64,000 bases of DNA from Sambucus nigra (taxonomy: Eukaryota > Streptophyta > Magnoliopsida > Dipsacales > Adoxaceae): the NCBI GenBank assembly GCA_949130495.1, contig OX422222.1:279486109-279550108 (forward strand), read 5' to 3'. Below the pieces are notes generated by a model. That model ran no database searches. It was not told the origin of the DNA and worked only from the letters and a program-made list of their open reading frames with translations. Positions 37,981 through 49,054 of this stretch are shown here, piece by piece (position 1 is the first letter of the stretch; the number at the start of each line of letters is the position of its first letter). Position numbers and translations under genes: made by a program.

Positions 37981-40900
37981 ACCTCAGAAAGGAATATCTA
38001 TTTTAGAAAAGAACAATTTAGGAATTTCTACTAAACCACATGCATGTTTTGTAGAATTATTTGTTCAACATAAAGATTATTCTAAAAGACTTTCAGCTTT
38101 TATAGATACAGGGTGCTCTCAGAGTATTTGTAAGGCTAATGCCTTTCCTGAAGACTATTTTTTAGAAAGTACTCAAGAAATCTATGGTAAAGTGGCTAAT
38201 GGAGATCCATTTACCTTATATTTCTAGACTACTCCTATTTATTTTAAATTTGGAAATCAGACTAACAAAATCGTTAATCATCGGCTTTGGATAATGGATC
38301 CTCATCCTAGTTTCACATGAAATATTAATTTAGGACAAGACTTTATTAGTAAATATCATCCTTATACTCAGTATAACGATAAGATATTAATTAGTGATAA
38401 AGAGGAATTTAATATTAAATCCCCTCTAATAGATCATAAGACTACCTTTGACCTAATGCAGGTCAAACCTAATTATCGACCCATAAAACATCAGAGTTCT
38501 TCAGCTGAGCATGGTGGACCTATACCTACAACCCAACAAAAAGCCTTAGAAATTACTAAATTCTTACAAAAAGAGTGTAAGTGTCCAGACCAAAAGTGTT
38601 ATAAGCAAATATCGCTTATACAACAAGACAATTTAGATCAACCCCAGCATACTTATTACAGGTTCAAGCTATATCCAAACAAAATAAAATGGATATAGAA
38701 GTAGAAAAGGAAAAGATTAGGTAACTAGCAGAGCCTACTTTAGGAGAAAATCCCATCGCTAAGTGGGATAAAGACCAAAGCTATTGTGAAATCATCCATA
38801 TTAACCCAGACACTACTATTAATGGTGGAACCTATAAGAAAGGATATTCACAAGAAGATAGGGAAGAATCAAGAAAGACATAGATGAAATGCTTAAGTTA
38901 GGCATTATTAGAGAAAGTAAAAGTAGACATAATAGCTTAGCCTTCTATGTTCAAAATGAATCTAAACGTAAAAAAGGAAAAAGACGTATGGTTATAGACT
39001 ATAGACAATTAAATAAGAATTGTGAATTTGATTCTTATAAGATACCAAACAAGAATAATTTGATTAATTTAATTGAAGATAGAATTATATTCAGTAAGTT
39101 TGATTGCAAATCAGACTTCTGGCAAATTAAGATGCATCCAGACAGTATTACTTGGATAGCCTTTAGTGTGCCCCACGGAAAATACGAATGGCTAGTAATG
39201 TCATTTGGATACTTGAATGCTCCTCAAGTTTTCCAAAGAAATATGGATAATATATTTAGACCTTATTCAGAATTCTGTCTTGTTTATATATATGATATTC
39301 TTGTAGCTAGTAAGACCGAGATAGAGCATGTAGACCATTTTAAAAAGATTATTTTAGAATTAGAAAGACATGGTATTGTTATTTCCGAAAGGAAAATGCA
39401 ATTATTTCAGAATGAAATAGACTTTGTGGGAATGCATATTAATAAAGAAAAATTATCCTTGGCAGAAACATAACCAAAAAGATTCTTGAGTTTCCAGACT
39501 AACATAAAGATAGAAAATAATTACAATCATTTTTAGGGTTGCTTAATTATGCTGCAGACTTTATTAAAGACCTTGCTTTAAAAAGACAAAGCTTAACGGC
39601 CAAATTAAAAGGAACAGACAAAACCAATCCCTTTTATTAGACTAAAGATGATTTTGAAGTAATAAGACAAATTAAAGATGCAATCAAGAATATTCCTTTA
39701 CTTGAACTGCCTAATGCAGAAGACCAGTTTATAGTAGAAACAGATGCCTCTGATAAACAATAGGGAACAGTATACTTTGCCATTGATCATCAGACAAAAA
39801 AGAAGAAACTTTGTAGACATAGTTCTGGAACCTTTACAGACCCAGAAACAAGATACGCTGCCCATGAAAAAGAAGTTTTAGCCATAGTAAGGGCAATAGA
39901 AAAATATATGTTGTTTCTTAGACCTAAACATTTTACTGTTTATACTGACTCTTCTTATGCAGTAAAATTCAGAGACTTAGACTTGTCCAAATCAAGGACT
40001 AATAGATTAATTAGATGGCAATAATTGCTTAATGGTTATGACTTCTCTGTTATACATATTAGGGGAAGTAAAAATACCATTCCAGACATTATATCAAGAG
40101 AGCCAATGTTTTCTAACACTAATATGATTTCATGTTTTATATTGCAAATAAAAGACCTAAAAGATATGAGTTCCTCCGGAACGAATAGATTGAACAAGGA
40201 AGACATTTCAGACTATCTTAGACGTGTAAGACCAAATGATGGTGTAACGCAAAGACCGACTCATATTCAAGACTCTCAAGAAAGACCAACCCTAGAGAAC
40301 TTTGATGATATCTTAGTTCCTCCTAGAAAATCCCGACAAGAGATTATTTCTCAAAATAGATTCATTGGGAAAATGTAGTTTCCCCAATATAGACCTAATC
40401 AAAGATATCCAGACTTGATCAAATTTAGACGAGAATTTTCGGAAGATGAAAATACTCTCATAGACACTTTATGGTGGAACGTCAAGAATAGACTTTGGAT
40501 TGAGTTCAAACAAAATTTAGCAGCCATGGCTAGATTTATGAGGACTTAAAGACGTGCAGTCACCCAGCTCAGTCGTACTGCTATACCTAGACCTCAGATT
40601 CAGACTTATGCTCAGACTCTTGGAGAATCCTCCAAAATTAGACCTACTGATTTTTGTTATCAGAAAAAGACTTTTAAGACTAAGATTGTTATACCATTTG
40701 GTCATAATAATCTCCCATTAACAGAAGACTTTAAAAAATAATCTAATAACATTATTGATCATTTTAATATGTTGTTATCAGAAATAAATGGAGATGCCTT
40801 AATGATTAAGGGTTTCTTCAAAGACGTTCCAAAAATATATCTTTTTGAAAAATCAGAAATGGCTCATATAACTCTTGTAGACCACGGGTTCATTGGACTC

Positions 40901-41449
40901 GTCCAGATAAAAGATATTGAAGACTCTATTGCTCTTGGAAAAATAGTCCATGAGTATGTTAAGAAGGTAGAACACTTTCTTCCTCTATTTTCTAGAATCT
41001 ACCAGATTGCTCCAAGCTCCTGTAGAGGAATGAGAGTGGAAGGATTTGGACTTATTAGATTTTCCAGTTATATATTCGAAGACGTTGAGATTTTATCAGA
41101 AGACGAGACTAAAGAATTAATTGTTGATAAGTCCAAGCTCCAGATTGCTCAAGCCATGGAAACCATAGAAATCATGGAGTTATTGATAAGAGAAGACAGG
41201 TGGTATGCATACCACAAAGAAGACCTGATAATCCAAGCTGATGAGACATTCAACGGAAGGCTCAAGAAGGAATCCAAAGAAATGGTAGAGATAGCTTTAC
41301 CAGATAGCCTTAGAACTGTAGGCCTTATTGATGAATTTTTCAAAAATGTCCTACCAAACCAAGACAAGGAAGAAGAAGACGCGGATGAGACAAAGACAAG
41401 CCCCTCGTCAGGAAAAGAATTATTAAAGGCAGAAGATGCCCTGCACTAG
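37962..41449 (+). pseudogene. Pararetroviral protease-RT-RNase H with C-terminal extension, broken
   Basis: The frame overlaps the end of the coat ORF in another frame. Aspartic protease: FIDTGCSQS at about 38099. RT (about 38880-39473): VIDYRQLNK, SKFDCKSDFWQI, VMSFGYLNAPQVFQ, and YIYDILVAS at the catalytic box, where the family has YxDD and this copy has YDI, a lost Asp. RNase H: VETDASD, YAAHEKEVLA, YTDSSYAV, and NTIPDIISR (to ~40.1 kb). The frame shifts near 38700 and 39475. From 39476 one frame continues, with many stops, to 41449. The last part (40.4-41.45 kb) is a ~350-codon region of unknown function where caulimoviruses have a transactivator ORF; here it is in frame with pol. Confidence 0.85.
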
Positions 41450-41495
41450 ACCTATGCATTATTGCAAAAAGACAAGAAGACTCCATTATTTAGAC

Positions 41496-41924
41496 TGATG
41501 ACGCTCTTGCAGAATAAAGCAGCTCAGACCTGCCTCATACGGTCCCAGACATCCTCCTTTCTTAAAGATAAAGGAAGAAGGTGGAAGACGTTAGGTGCAA
41601 AATAATTTCAAAACGCCAAGATTACTTTTGAAAAAAGCAGAAAGGTGAAGACTCGAAAGATTCCAAGACTGCAGACTTTTTAATAATTATGCTTTCAATC
41701 GGATCACTTTTGATAGCCAGTTTCCAGTCATTTGTAGTGCCCTTGTGCTATAAAAGGGAGCGTCCATTTGAGTTTTGAAATCAGGAGTTAGAGAGTGAGA
41801 GATTGCTAGACTTCAAGTGTTAGAGAGAGAGTATGCTTGTAGTAAGTAATATGTATATGCGTGAGTAAAGCTCTCATAGTTAGGGGAGAGGGGAGAGTTG
41901 TAACTACTTATGCTATGCAATAAA
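41496..41924 (+). promoter_or_regulatory. 35S-like pararetroviral promoter, R region and poly(A) signal
   Basis: A TGACG motif (41497) lies ~250 bp upstream of a clean TATAAAAG (41749-41756). AATAAA follows at 41919-41924, about 140-170 bases after the expected transcript start, giving the short terminal redundancy typical of pregenomic RNA. It lies just after the last pol codon, as the 35S promoter does in caulimoviruses. Confidence 0.8.
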
Positions 41925-41944
41925 AGTATTTTCTTTTCCAGAAA

Positions 41945-42325
41945 TCTCTTATGTTGAGTTGTTATTATTTTCCAAATTATCTCCAACTTTCTGTTCATAG
42001 AGGAATATTATGTGGAACCTTTGGTGTAGCACACAAGGTGTTATACTGGTGAACCGCCGTCAGGTGCCGATTTGCCGTGAGCCGTTAGCCAGGTGGGCGT
42101 TAGGCGTGAAGGCGTACAGGCAGGAAACGAGTTTAATGCCAAAATAGTGGATTAAGGTGTGACACATAAAAAGGGAGTTGGAGGAGGCCGAGACCGGAGA
42201 AGAATAGTAACAAGGCTGAAGAGACAAAGGGAAGAAGATAAAGATATTGCAGACCAGAAAGAAGGTATAACTCGTACCAAACCCTTAGCTATTTTTACAT
42301 ATTATTTCTTTAAAAAGAATCTTAT
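41945..42325 (+). other. Leader-like segment downstream of the viral promoter
   Basis: About 380 bp without a long ORF. It contains an unusually GC-rich patch (42045-42120, rich in GCCGT/GGCGT/GTGAGCC) in otherwise AT-rich viral DNA, possibly a structured leader. Confidence 0.5.
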
Positions 42326-43057
42326 ATGAGATTACAAATCACTAAAGACTTTTTCGAATTTGTTAATCAAACAAGTTTAGACTTAAATAGAGAAATTCAA
42401 GACTGGACTCTTACAGACACTAAAGATAAAGAACTAATAGAATCTGCTTTAGTATACGCAGGTGATACTTTTAAATATATAGACCTGATCATTGAGTGTT
42501 TAGGAAGAGAAGTACCTAGAATAGAAATAATTAGAACAGGGATCCATGATCTCTTTAGATAAAAATTAAGAACTGAAGATTTTGCAGAAGAACTATCAGC
42601 ACCTGAAAAATATCAAGAATACACTAGGATACTTAAAGACAGCATAGACGTATTAAAATTTATTAGACGAAAAAGATTAGCTGAAACAAAGGATATTTTA
42701 ATTAGAGCCGGAGGAATCCGCTCTCTCATTAAAAACGTAGAAGCAGCTGCCCCTAGGACATACCGTAGATTTTTGTCATCTTATGGTGATAATGATTTAG
42801 ACGAATTTATAGATAACGATATAATTGATATTATTAATCAAATATATAAAGAAACTAGAGTGATAAACCCATGATACCGTATAAGGTATTTAAGACTAGA
42901 ATATTTTCCATCAAAAGCTCTTCCAAATTCTAGACTTCCTGAAGAAATTATTTATATAGATAATCCCCGCTATTCAGAACTCCAGTACGATAGTGACGAA
43001 AGAAGCTTAAGAAGTAGCAGTAGCCCTGAAACTTCTATAATTAGACTTCCAGATTAA
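42326..43057 (+). pseudogene. Pararetroviral ORF D, downstream of the promoter, two stops
   Basis: One frame of 243 codons with in-frame TAA (42560) and TGA (42872). Composition and codon style (AGA, TTA, GAA, ATA) match the rest of the virus. The C-terminus is Ser/Glu-rich. No domain recognised. In the circular map it lies between the pregenomic promoter and the primer site, that is, inside what would be the RNA leader. Confidence 0.7.
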
Positions 43058-43140
43058 TTAAGTTTTAAATTAATCTTAAAAGACTTTAGAAATCATTGGG
43101 GTAGAAAATTCTATTGCCAAAAACTTTAGAAAAAGACGAA

Positions 43141-43639
43141 AACATATAAGTGGTCCCTAGGTAAGTTTTGGATTGTAGCTAGTCCGCATACTTAGTCTGC
43201 AAACTAGGTTTGCACTAGATCCACTCTCTCTCTCTCTCTCTCTCTCTAGAGATAGAGAGAGAGAGAGAAAGATAAAGGCTCTTATACATTATGCTTCCTA
43301 CATCACCTATACATCACTCCTAGTTATACGTCCTAAATTTTTTTTTAATTTTTATATTTTCTTCCATGGAGTTTATCTTCCAATCAACACATATTTAAAA
43401 AATTAGGTCAAAGTACAATTTCTCGGTCTCTTTCAAAAATCTAACAAAAATTGCTGAAAATACTTTATTTTTAAAGGTTTGCGCCAGTCAAATTTTGTGA
43501 ATTTTTGAAAAATAGCTAGAAAATGTATTTTGACCTAATTTTTTGAACACGTATGGACTGAAATGTAATTTCAATAAAGTAATAAGAAATGTGAAAACAA
43601 AGTTTCTTAGGGCCCAGAACTAGGTTTGAAGTAGGAGAG

Positions 43640-43687
<48 letters not shown>
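43141..43687. other. Microsatellites and a degenerate foldback right of the virus
   Basis: CT run then GA run (43211-43269), itself palindromic. Then a ~370-bp segment with imperfect inverted pairing (TTAGGTCAAAGTACAATTTCT at ~43403 against AGAAAATGTATTTTGACCTAA at ~43510), and a (TA)n run (43633-43681) into which the next hAT element inserted. Confidence 0.6.
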
Positions 43688-43688
<1 letters not shown>

Positions 43689-44129
43689 TAGGGGTGATAT
43701 ACGGAGCAGATACAATATTTTTTATATCCGTGTCCGCCCGGATAGTTAAAATAATTATCGATATCTATATCCTCTCGGATACATCAGATTCGGATAATAT
43801 TCGTATCTATCTATGTTACTTATCCCTTCCAACTAAGTACTAACTAAAATTCTTATTGAATAAAAATTAGACGATCAAAGTTCAAGGGAATTTTGTTATA
43901 ACTAAAAAAAAATATAAACTCTTAATCTTAAGGGAATGTTTGAAATCAAATACTAACCTCAACTGCTCATATTCATGAATCACGAATTCTACTTTCCTCT
44001 TATAATATTGAATAGTCCATTGCTCCTCAAAATGTATTTTTCCTATATTAAAAATGGAAGATAATTACATAAGTAACGTTATTTAAGTAAATAACATTTA
44101 ATTGTAATTGAATAATTGGATAAGTAAAC

Positions 44130-44682
44130 AACACTTATCTCTTTTTATTATGTGTGGACGATCGAAGATTATTATAGCTAGCATTATCAACCACAATGGT
44201 CATTAGCTTCTTATCAATGCTCCACTCCAATAGTCAAGCCTTCACCCACTCGCCCACATTCCCCGCATCATGTGGACATTGGTACCAACAAAAGGCTATT
44301 ATCTTTTTATGCAAATCCCATTCATCATCAATGTAGTGACATGTTAAATAAAAATAACCAGTGCCTTGATGCTTAGGAGTTCATATGTCAGTGGTGACGC
44401 TAACTCTTAAAGAAAGATTTTCAAAGTCTTTGTAAAGTGTTTCTTTATTGACTTTGAAATATTTTTTCAAATCATTTCACCGTGGCCCTTGAACGAAATT
44501 TGTATGTGAGGCAACAATAAGAAAGCCAATACCTGAAATACTCGTGCTCAGCCTTAAGAAATGGATAATCGTGTCCTGTAACCATTTGAGTAAATAACAT
44601 TCTCTCCATCTTTGAGGTAAACCTACGATTGCCAAACTTCGGGATTGCCTCAGTGGGTGACTTAACGGTGTCGAAAATTTAT
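44130..44682 (-). pseudogene. hAT transposase, middle part, decayed
   Basis: On the minus strand, from the CACTA junction downward: a block with MVTGHDYPFLKAEHEYF, then the catalytic segment VSVTTD, CHYIDDEWDLHKKIIAFC, LLEWSIDKKLMTIVVDNAS, typical of plant hAT transposases. Several stops (two at Trp codons, TGG to TGA) and a frameshift disable it. The C-terminal dimerisation region is missing. The N-terminal part with the BED finger lies 4 kb away across the CACTA insertion. Confidence 0.85.
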
Positions 44683-44699
44683 CACTACACCAAATCTGC

Positions 44700-44955
44700 T
44701 GAATTTTCACGGTCATTGACCTTGACAAGTTCAACTTGTCAAGATCAATGACCGTGACAATTCGGGGAGAGACAACTTTTTTTTGTCACGGACGTGTCAC
44801 GGTCATTGATCGTGACAAGTTAGTTAGAATTGTCACGGTCGTGTCACGATCAGGGACCGTGACAAGTTTAGTCATGGTTAATAACCGTGACAAAGCCTTG
44901 ACCCATTTTTTAAAAAAAATTGTCACGATCATTGACCGTGACAATTCTGGGCAGA
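44700..44955. repeat. Left subterminal palindrome array of CACTA element 2
   Basis: Several copies of a ~20-bp self-complementary unit (TCACGGTCATTGACCGTGA with variants), for example near 44702-44758, 44797-44820, 44835-44865 and 44921-44943. Confidence 0.9.
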
Positions 44956-45254
44956 ATTTAAAAAAAATCTGCTGGACAGTATGGCCACTACCACTGCCCA
45001 ATAATATATTTGTACCTGTTATAGCAACGTTGTACCTGTTCAAACATCATATATCCAAACAAACTAAAGATAATGAAAATATATATTCAAAATAGAAACA
45101 ATATACATGACGATATAATCCAAATATAATTCAAATGTTTAAGGAAAAAATAATGTCACTACATGTCTGGGGTAAATGTGAGGAGGTGAGTAGGCCACAC
45201 GATCTAAGAATTGACACACCCGCTAATATACATCGTGCCGCATTATTCGCGCAA

Positions 45255-46809
45255 CTACAATAAGGAGTTTTCCTTCCCGGGTATCACATGCGTTACGAGC
45301 ACTTTGGACTCGATCTCTTGAAGCTCACGTCCATGAACTATTCCACCCTGGACGATATTCGGGTCCCTCAACCCCCTCCCTATCCGCTGGCCATCAAATA
45401 CGTACAATATGAATACGCTCGGCCAACCAAGTGTCGACATCGGTTTGGGGAAGGGAGTCAAATAGGGAAGTGGATCGTCGAAGTACGCATGTGTCGGTGA
45501 TGAAGCAGCGAGGTCCACATCCTCGTCATCCTGCGCCTCGTCCTCCCGCACCTCCTCCTCCACCGCCTTCTCCTTCCCTTTCCCCTTACGGTCTACGTCC
45601 AATGTACGCTTCATGAATGAGTACATATCTTGGGCCGTCGCCTCTAAACGGGACAGCTTCGCGTCATGTGAATCCACCGTTCGAGCCAACCCAGTGTTGC
45701 TCATCTCCAATCCGATGATCCTAGATTTGGCCACCTGCAAGTTCAACCCCTTATCCTCTCCCCTTGCAATCAGAGACAAGCACTTGGTTGAGTGCGTCTG
45801 TGGACAAAGATGCCTTATCGGCATCAGACTGCGACTCATGCACTTCCTTAAGCTTTGCCTGGAACGACAAAAAGCACATGATTAGTAAAATAAGTAAACT
45901 AAAAAATTATAACATAATTAACAAAAATTAAACTGTCGGATTACTTACAATCGTAGCCGCGACGCTTGAGGACACCTCCTTGTCCTTCCCCTTCTTCGTC
46001 CGAGGAGCCACATAAGTATCGAGCATATGTGGCTTACCCCCAGAGCCACTCCCTACCCCCTGAAATAAAATAAAGTAAAATTATATCGGCCCCGCAAAGT
46101 AAAATAATGCAGAATAATATATTTCTATTGTTATAGAAAAATTAAATCTTACCTTCATCCTATGCTCCACTTCGATGTAAGACGTCCGGACGGAGTAGTG
46201 CACGTCCGTCTTTTTTGCCCGATTTTTCCTCCCCGATTGGCGAGATGCCAATTGCCGCTCCCCGATCTCATTGTCAATGAACTTTTGCCATTGTGCCAAT
46301 GAGATCGGCTCCTTCGACGGGACGGATTCACGCCTTTGGATAATGGACTCTCGTATTTTCCCAAAGTACTGTGTCTGCATATTTTTCTTCCATGTCTGGT
46401 GTTGCTCCCTCAACTGCTCCAAGACGGAATCGCGTAGCTTTGGATCCAACTTGAATTGTTCCTGTCCAACAAATACAATGTTAGTTGCGAATAAATATAA
46501 AATGAAATTGAAATTGAAATTGAAATATTCATATTCATATAAATATATTACCTGTAGTGCCGCCCAAACAGCTAACTTGAGCTCATATGGCACCTCATTC
46601 CAACTCATAAACCCCGGGTCGATGACCGTCTTTAGCAGCTCGAGCGATCTCGCTAATAGCTCCGACTTGTTCTCGATGGTAATCCCAAATTTGCCATATT
46701 TGGGGAGCCTAAGGGCCGAGGAGCCCTCGTCTCCTCCGCTACCATCGAGCCCAGATGACATCATCATAACCAGCATCATCATCCTCGCCTTAATACCTGA
46801 AGGAGACAT
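45255..46809 (-). pseudogene. Transposase_24-like gene of CACTA element 2, four exons
   Basis: Exons by splice signals on the minus strand: 46809-46552, 46461-46153, 46059-45949 and 45858-45255 (GT...AG at each junction). Exon 1 encodes LPKYGKFGITIENKS and MSWNEVPYELKLAVWAALQ. Exon 2 has EQFKLDPKLRDSVLEQLREQ, WKKNMQTQYFGKI and PISLAQWQKFIDNE. Exon 3 is Lys-rich. The end contains a coiled coil and an Asp/Glu-rich acidic stretch (EEEVREDEAQDDEDVD). The family accompanies TNP2 in plant CACTA elements. Exon 4 starting from its splice site enters a different frame from the long open part beginning at 45839, so a frameshift there probably disables it. The gene at 63540-64000 is homologous. Confidence 0.78.
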
Positions 46810-46869
46810 TTGCTGTAAAAAATGTTATTAGTACAAATAAAAATGAGCACTAATTATTAATTTACTTTC

Positions 46870-48290
46870 ATACACCCCCTCCCCCACCACACATACGCAC
46901 ACGCACACGTACACACACACACACCACCCCCTGCCCCCCACCACACACACAATAATTATTTTCATCAATTAAAGTATACAATTATTAATTTACTAATTTC
47001 CAATGAGGGGCAATCCTACTTTCATAATTAATCATAAATTAATTTGCTAATTTACAATTAGGGGCAATCATATATTAATTTACTAAAAAAATTAATAATC
47101 AATCAATTCTTTTACAAGGGACACTACACACATACACACACACGCAGCCCCCCCCCCCCCCCCCCACCCACCACCCATCCGTGCCCCCTCCCCCCACCTT
47201 GCCCCACCCTACCCCCACCCCCACCGTACACACGCATACGTACACACACACACACCACCCCCTGACCCCCACCACACACACAATAATTATTAATAATATA
47301 GCCATTTTCATCCAAACCAAAAGATCCCTACTTATCTTTATTAATAATATCTAGAATTAACCAATAATTATTAGTAATTATATGGACAATAATAAAATAA
47401 TTATTAATAATTATATTTTGTTCGATATACAAAGTAATTTTCAAAATAATTATTAAAAATCCCACCCCTACCCCACCACCCACCCCCCATCCCTGCCCCC
47501 TCCCCCCACCTTGTCCCACCCCTTCCTCCACCCTACCCCCACCCCCACCCCAACCCCTCCCCCACCACACACACGCACACGCACACGCACACGCACACAC
47601 ACCACCCCCTCCTCCACCACACACGCACACACACCACCCCTTGCCCCCCACCACGCACACAATAATTATTAATAATATAGCCATACCAAAAGATCCCTAC
47701 TTATCTTTATTAATAATATCTAGAATCAACCAATAATTATATGGGCAATAATCAAATAATTATTAATAATTATATTTTGTTCGATATACAAAGTTTTTTA
47801 TTCCATTTAATTGACTTAGAGTTAGGGTTTTACCAAATTGAATTCCTTTTTTTTTTATAAATTGACATATAATTTAGGGATAATGTTTTTTTATTTTATT
47901 GGAATGCTATATTTTTTAATCTTCTCAAGTATTTTAGCTGAATTTTGACTAAAAAAACAGATATTTGCCAAAAATCTAAAATTACACTCCGTAGAAGAAA
48001 AAAAATCACCCCAAAGTCTCCCGCTCCCCAAATCCCCACACTCGCAACTAGTTCGAGTGCCCCGCTCTCGAATCCCCCGACAATGGATTGTGCCCCACCA
48101 CCATCACCCCACCCCCTGCCCCCTCCCCCCACCACACCCCCTGCCCCCCTCACCCTACCCCCACCACACCGGCACACACACAGCCCACCCCACCCCCACC
48201 CCCTGCCCCCCTCCCCCACCACACACCACCACACACATATATACACACACATACAAACAAATATACACATACACACATACACACATATAG
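46870..48290. repeat. C-rich and CA-rich minisatellite blocks with a 360-bp duplication
   Basis: Blocks of CACACACAC, CACCACCCCCTGCCCCCCACC and long C runs occur at 46870-46955, 47120-47285, 47460-47665 and 48085-48290, upstream of the element's gene. AT-rich sequence between two of them (47280-47437 and 47660-47796) is a direct repeat with a period near 360 bp (TTCGATATAC at 47421 and 47780). The minus strand is G-rich with several runs of three or more G. Open frames here are low-complexity artefacts. Confidence 0.9.
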
Positions 48291-48424
48291 AAATGAAAGA
48301 GAAAGAGAGGAAAAAAACAAACCTTAGAGAGGGAGAGAGAGAGATGAAATTGCTTAGAGAGAGAGAAAACCAAAAAACGGTTGGTAAAAAAAAAAAAGAA
48401 GCCTAGGGGTTTTTTTACTGCAGA

Positions 48425-48640
48425 CATTGTCACGGTCGTGTCAAGATCCTTGACCGTGACAATTATTTTAAGAATTGTCACGGTCATTGACCGTGACAAG
48501 TCCTTGACAAGAACATTTGCCACGAACTTGTCACGGTCATTGATCGTGACAATAATTTGTCACGGTCTTGTCACGGTCAATGACCGTGACACAAAATGCG
48601 TGTTTGTTGTCACAGTCAATGACCATGACAAGAGTGGCCG
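48425..48640. repeat. Right subterminal palindrome array of CACTA element 2
   Basis: Five or more units of the same self-complementary TCACGGTC...GACCGTGA motif as at the left end (near 48430-48462, 48477-48500, 48529-48552, 48557-48592, 48609-48632). Confidence 0.9.
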
Positions 48641-48676
48641 GCTGAAAGGTGACATTTTGGCCATTTTAATGTAGTG

Positions 48677-48898
48677 TATTGTCGAATATCACCACCATCC
48701 CTTGGTCTTGTCTTACATGATTTACAGTGATTATATAGGTGATATGACCCATTTGAACTTCCAGCATTGAGCTGTCTCTTACAATAAATACAAGTGGCCT
48801 TAACGAAATTATATGGATGTTGGATGTACCTCAGGAGTCTCACTAACATTAGGTGGGGTGGGGGAAGACGTATTTGTCTGACTTGGCTCTTCTGACAT
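48677..48898 (-). pseudogene. hAT transposase N-terminus with BED zinc finger
   Basis: On the minus strand, ATG at 48898 opens a Ser/Thr/Pro-rich leader (MSEEPSQTNTSSPTPP). After a frame change comes a BED-type finger (ATCIYCKRQ ... SYHLYNHCKSC; Cys-x2-Cys then His-x3-His). CACTA element 2 cuts the gene right after the finger. The catalytic part continues at 44682. Confidence 0.85.
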
Positions 48899-49054
48899 TG
48901 TCCTACAAATTTTGGAAAATACACAGTTTATTAAACATTTGTATTCCACACAAAAACTTGAAAAAAAAATACACAACATATAAAAATATATACAACATAC
49001 AAAAACTAGCATACAAAAAATATACCCTACAATATATAGTAGTTATATTCTTGC

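Larger units (their letters stand above)
32950..43140 (+). mobile_element. Endogenous pararetrovirus (Caulimoviridae), one genome-length broken copy
   Basis: All hallmarks of a plant pararetrovirus appear in order on +: tRNA-Met primer site, coiled-coil ORF, 30K movement protein, coat protein with CCHC finger, aspartic protease, RT, RNase H, a 35S-like promoter with TATA box and AATAAA, and one more ORF. There are no LTRs and no integrase, which separates it from LTR retrotransposons. Without the inserted MITE the copy is about 9.8 kb. All large frames are interrupted, so it cannot make virus. The boundaries are approximate; a 13-bp match AGACTTTAGAAAT occurs near both edges (about 32961 and 43081). 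The genus is not assigned. Confidence 0.92.
44683..48676 (-). mobile_element. CACTA element no. 2, complete ends, 3994 bp
   Basis: The left end is CACTACACCAAATC; the right end ...TTTAATGTAGTG is the inverted counterpart. The 3-bp flank TAT is duplicated (44680-44682 and 48677-48679), as expected for CACTA. Both subterminal regions consist of near-palindromic TCACGGTCATTGACCGTGA units. Only the Transposase_24-like gene is present; TNP2 is absent, so it depends on another element. It splits the transposase of hAT element 1 and is younger than it. Confidence 0.95.

Noticed and set aside
47099..48327. Gly- or Pro-rich ORFs on both strands
   Set aside because: Low-complexity C/CA tracts of CACTA element 2.
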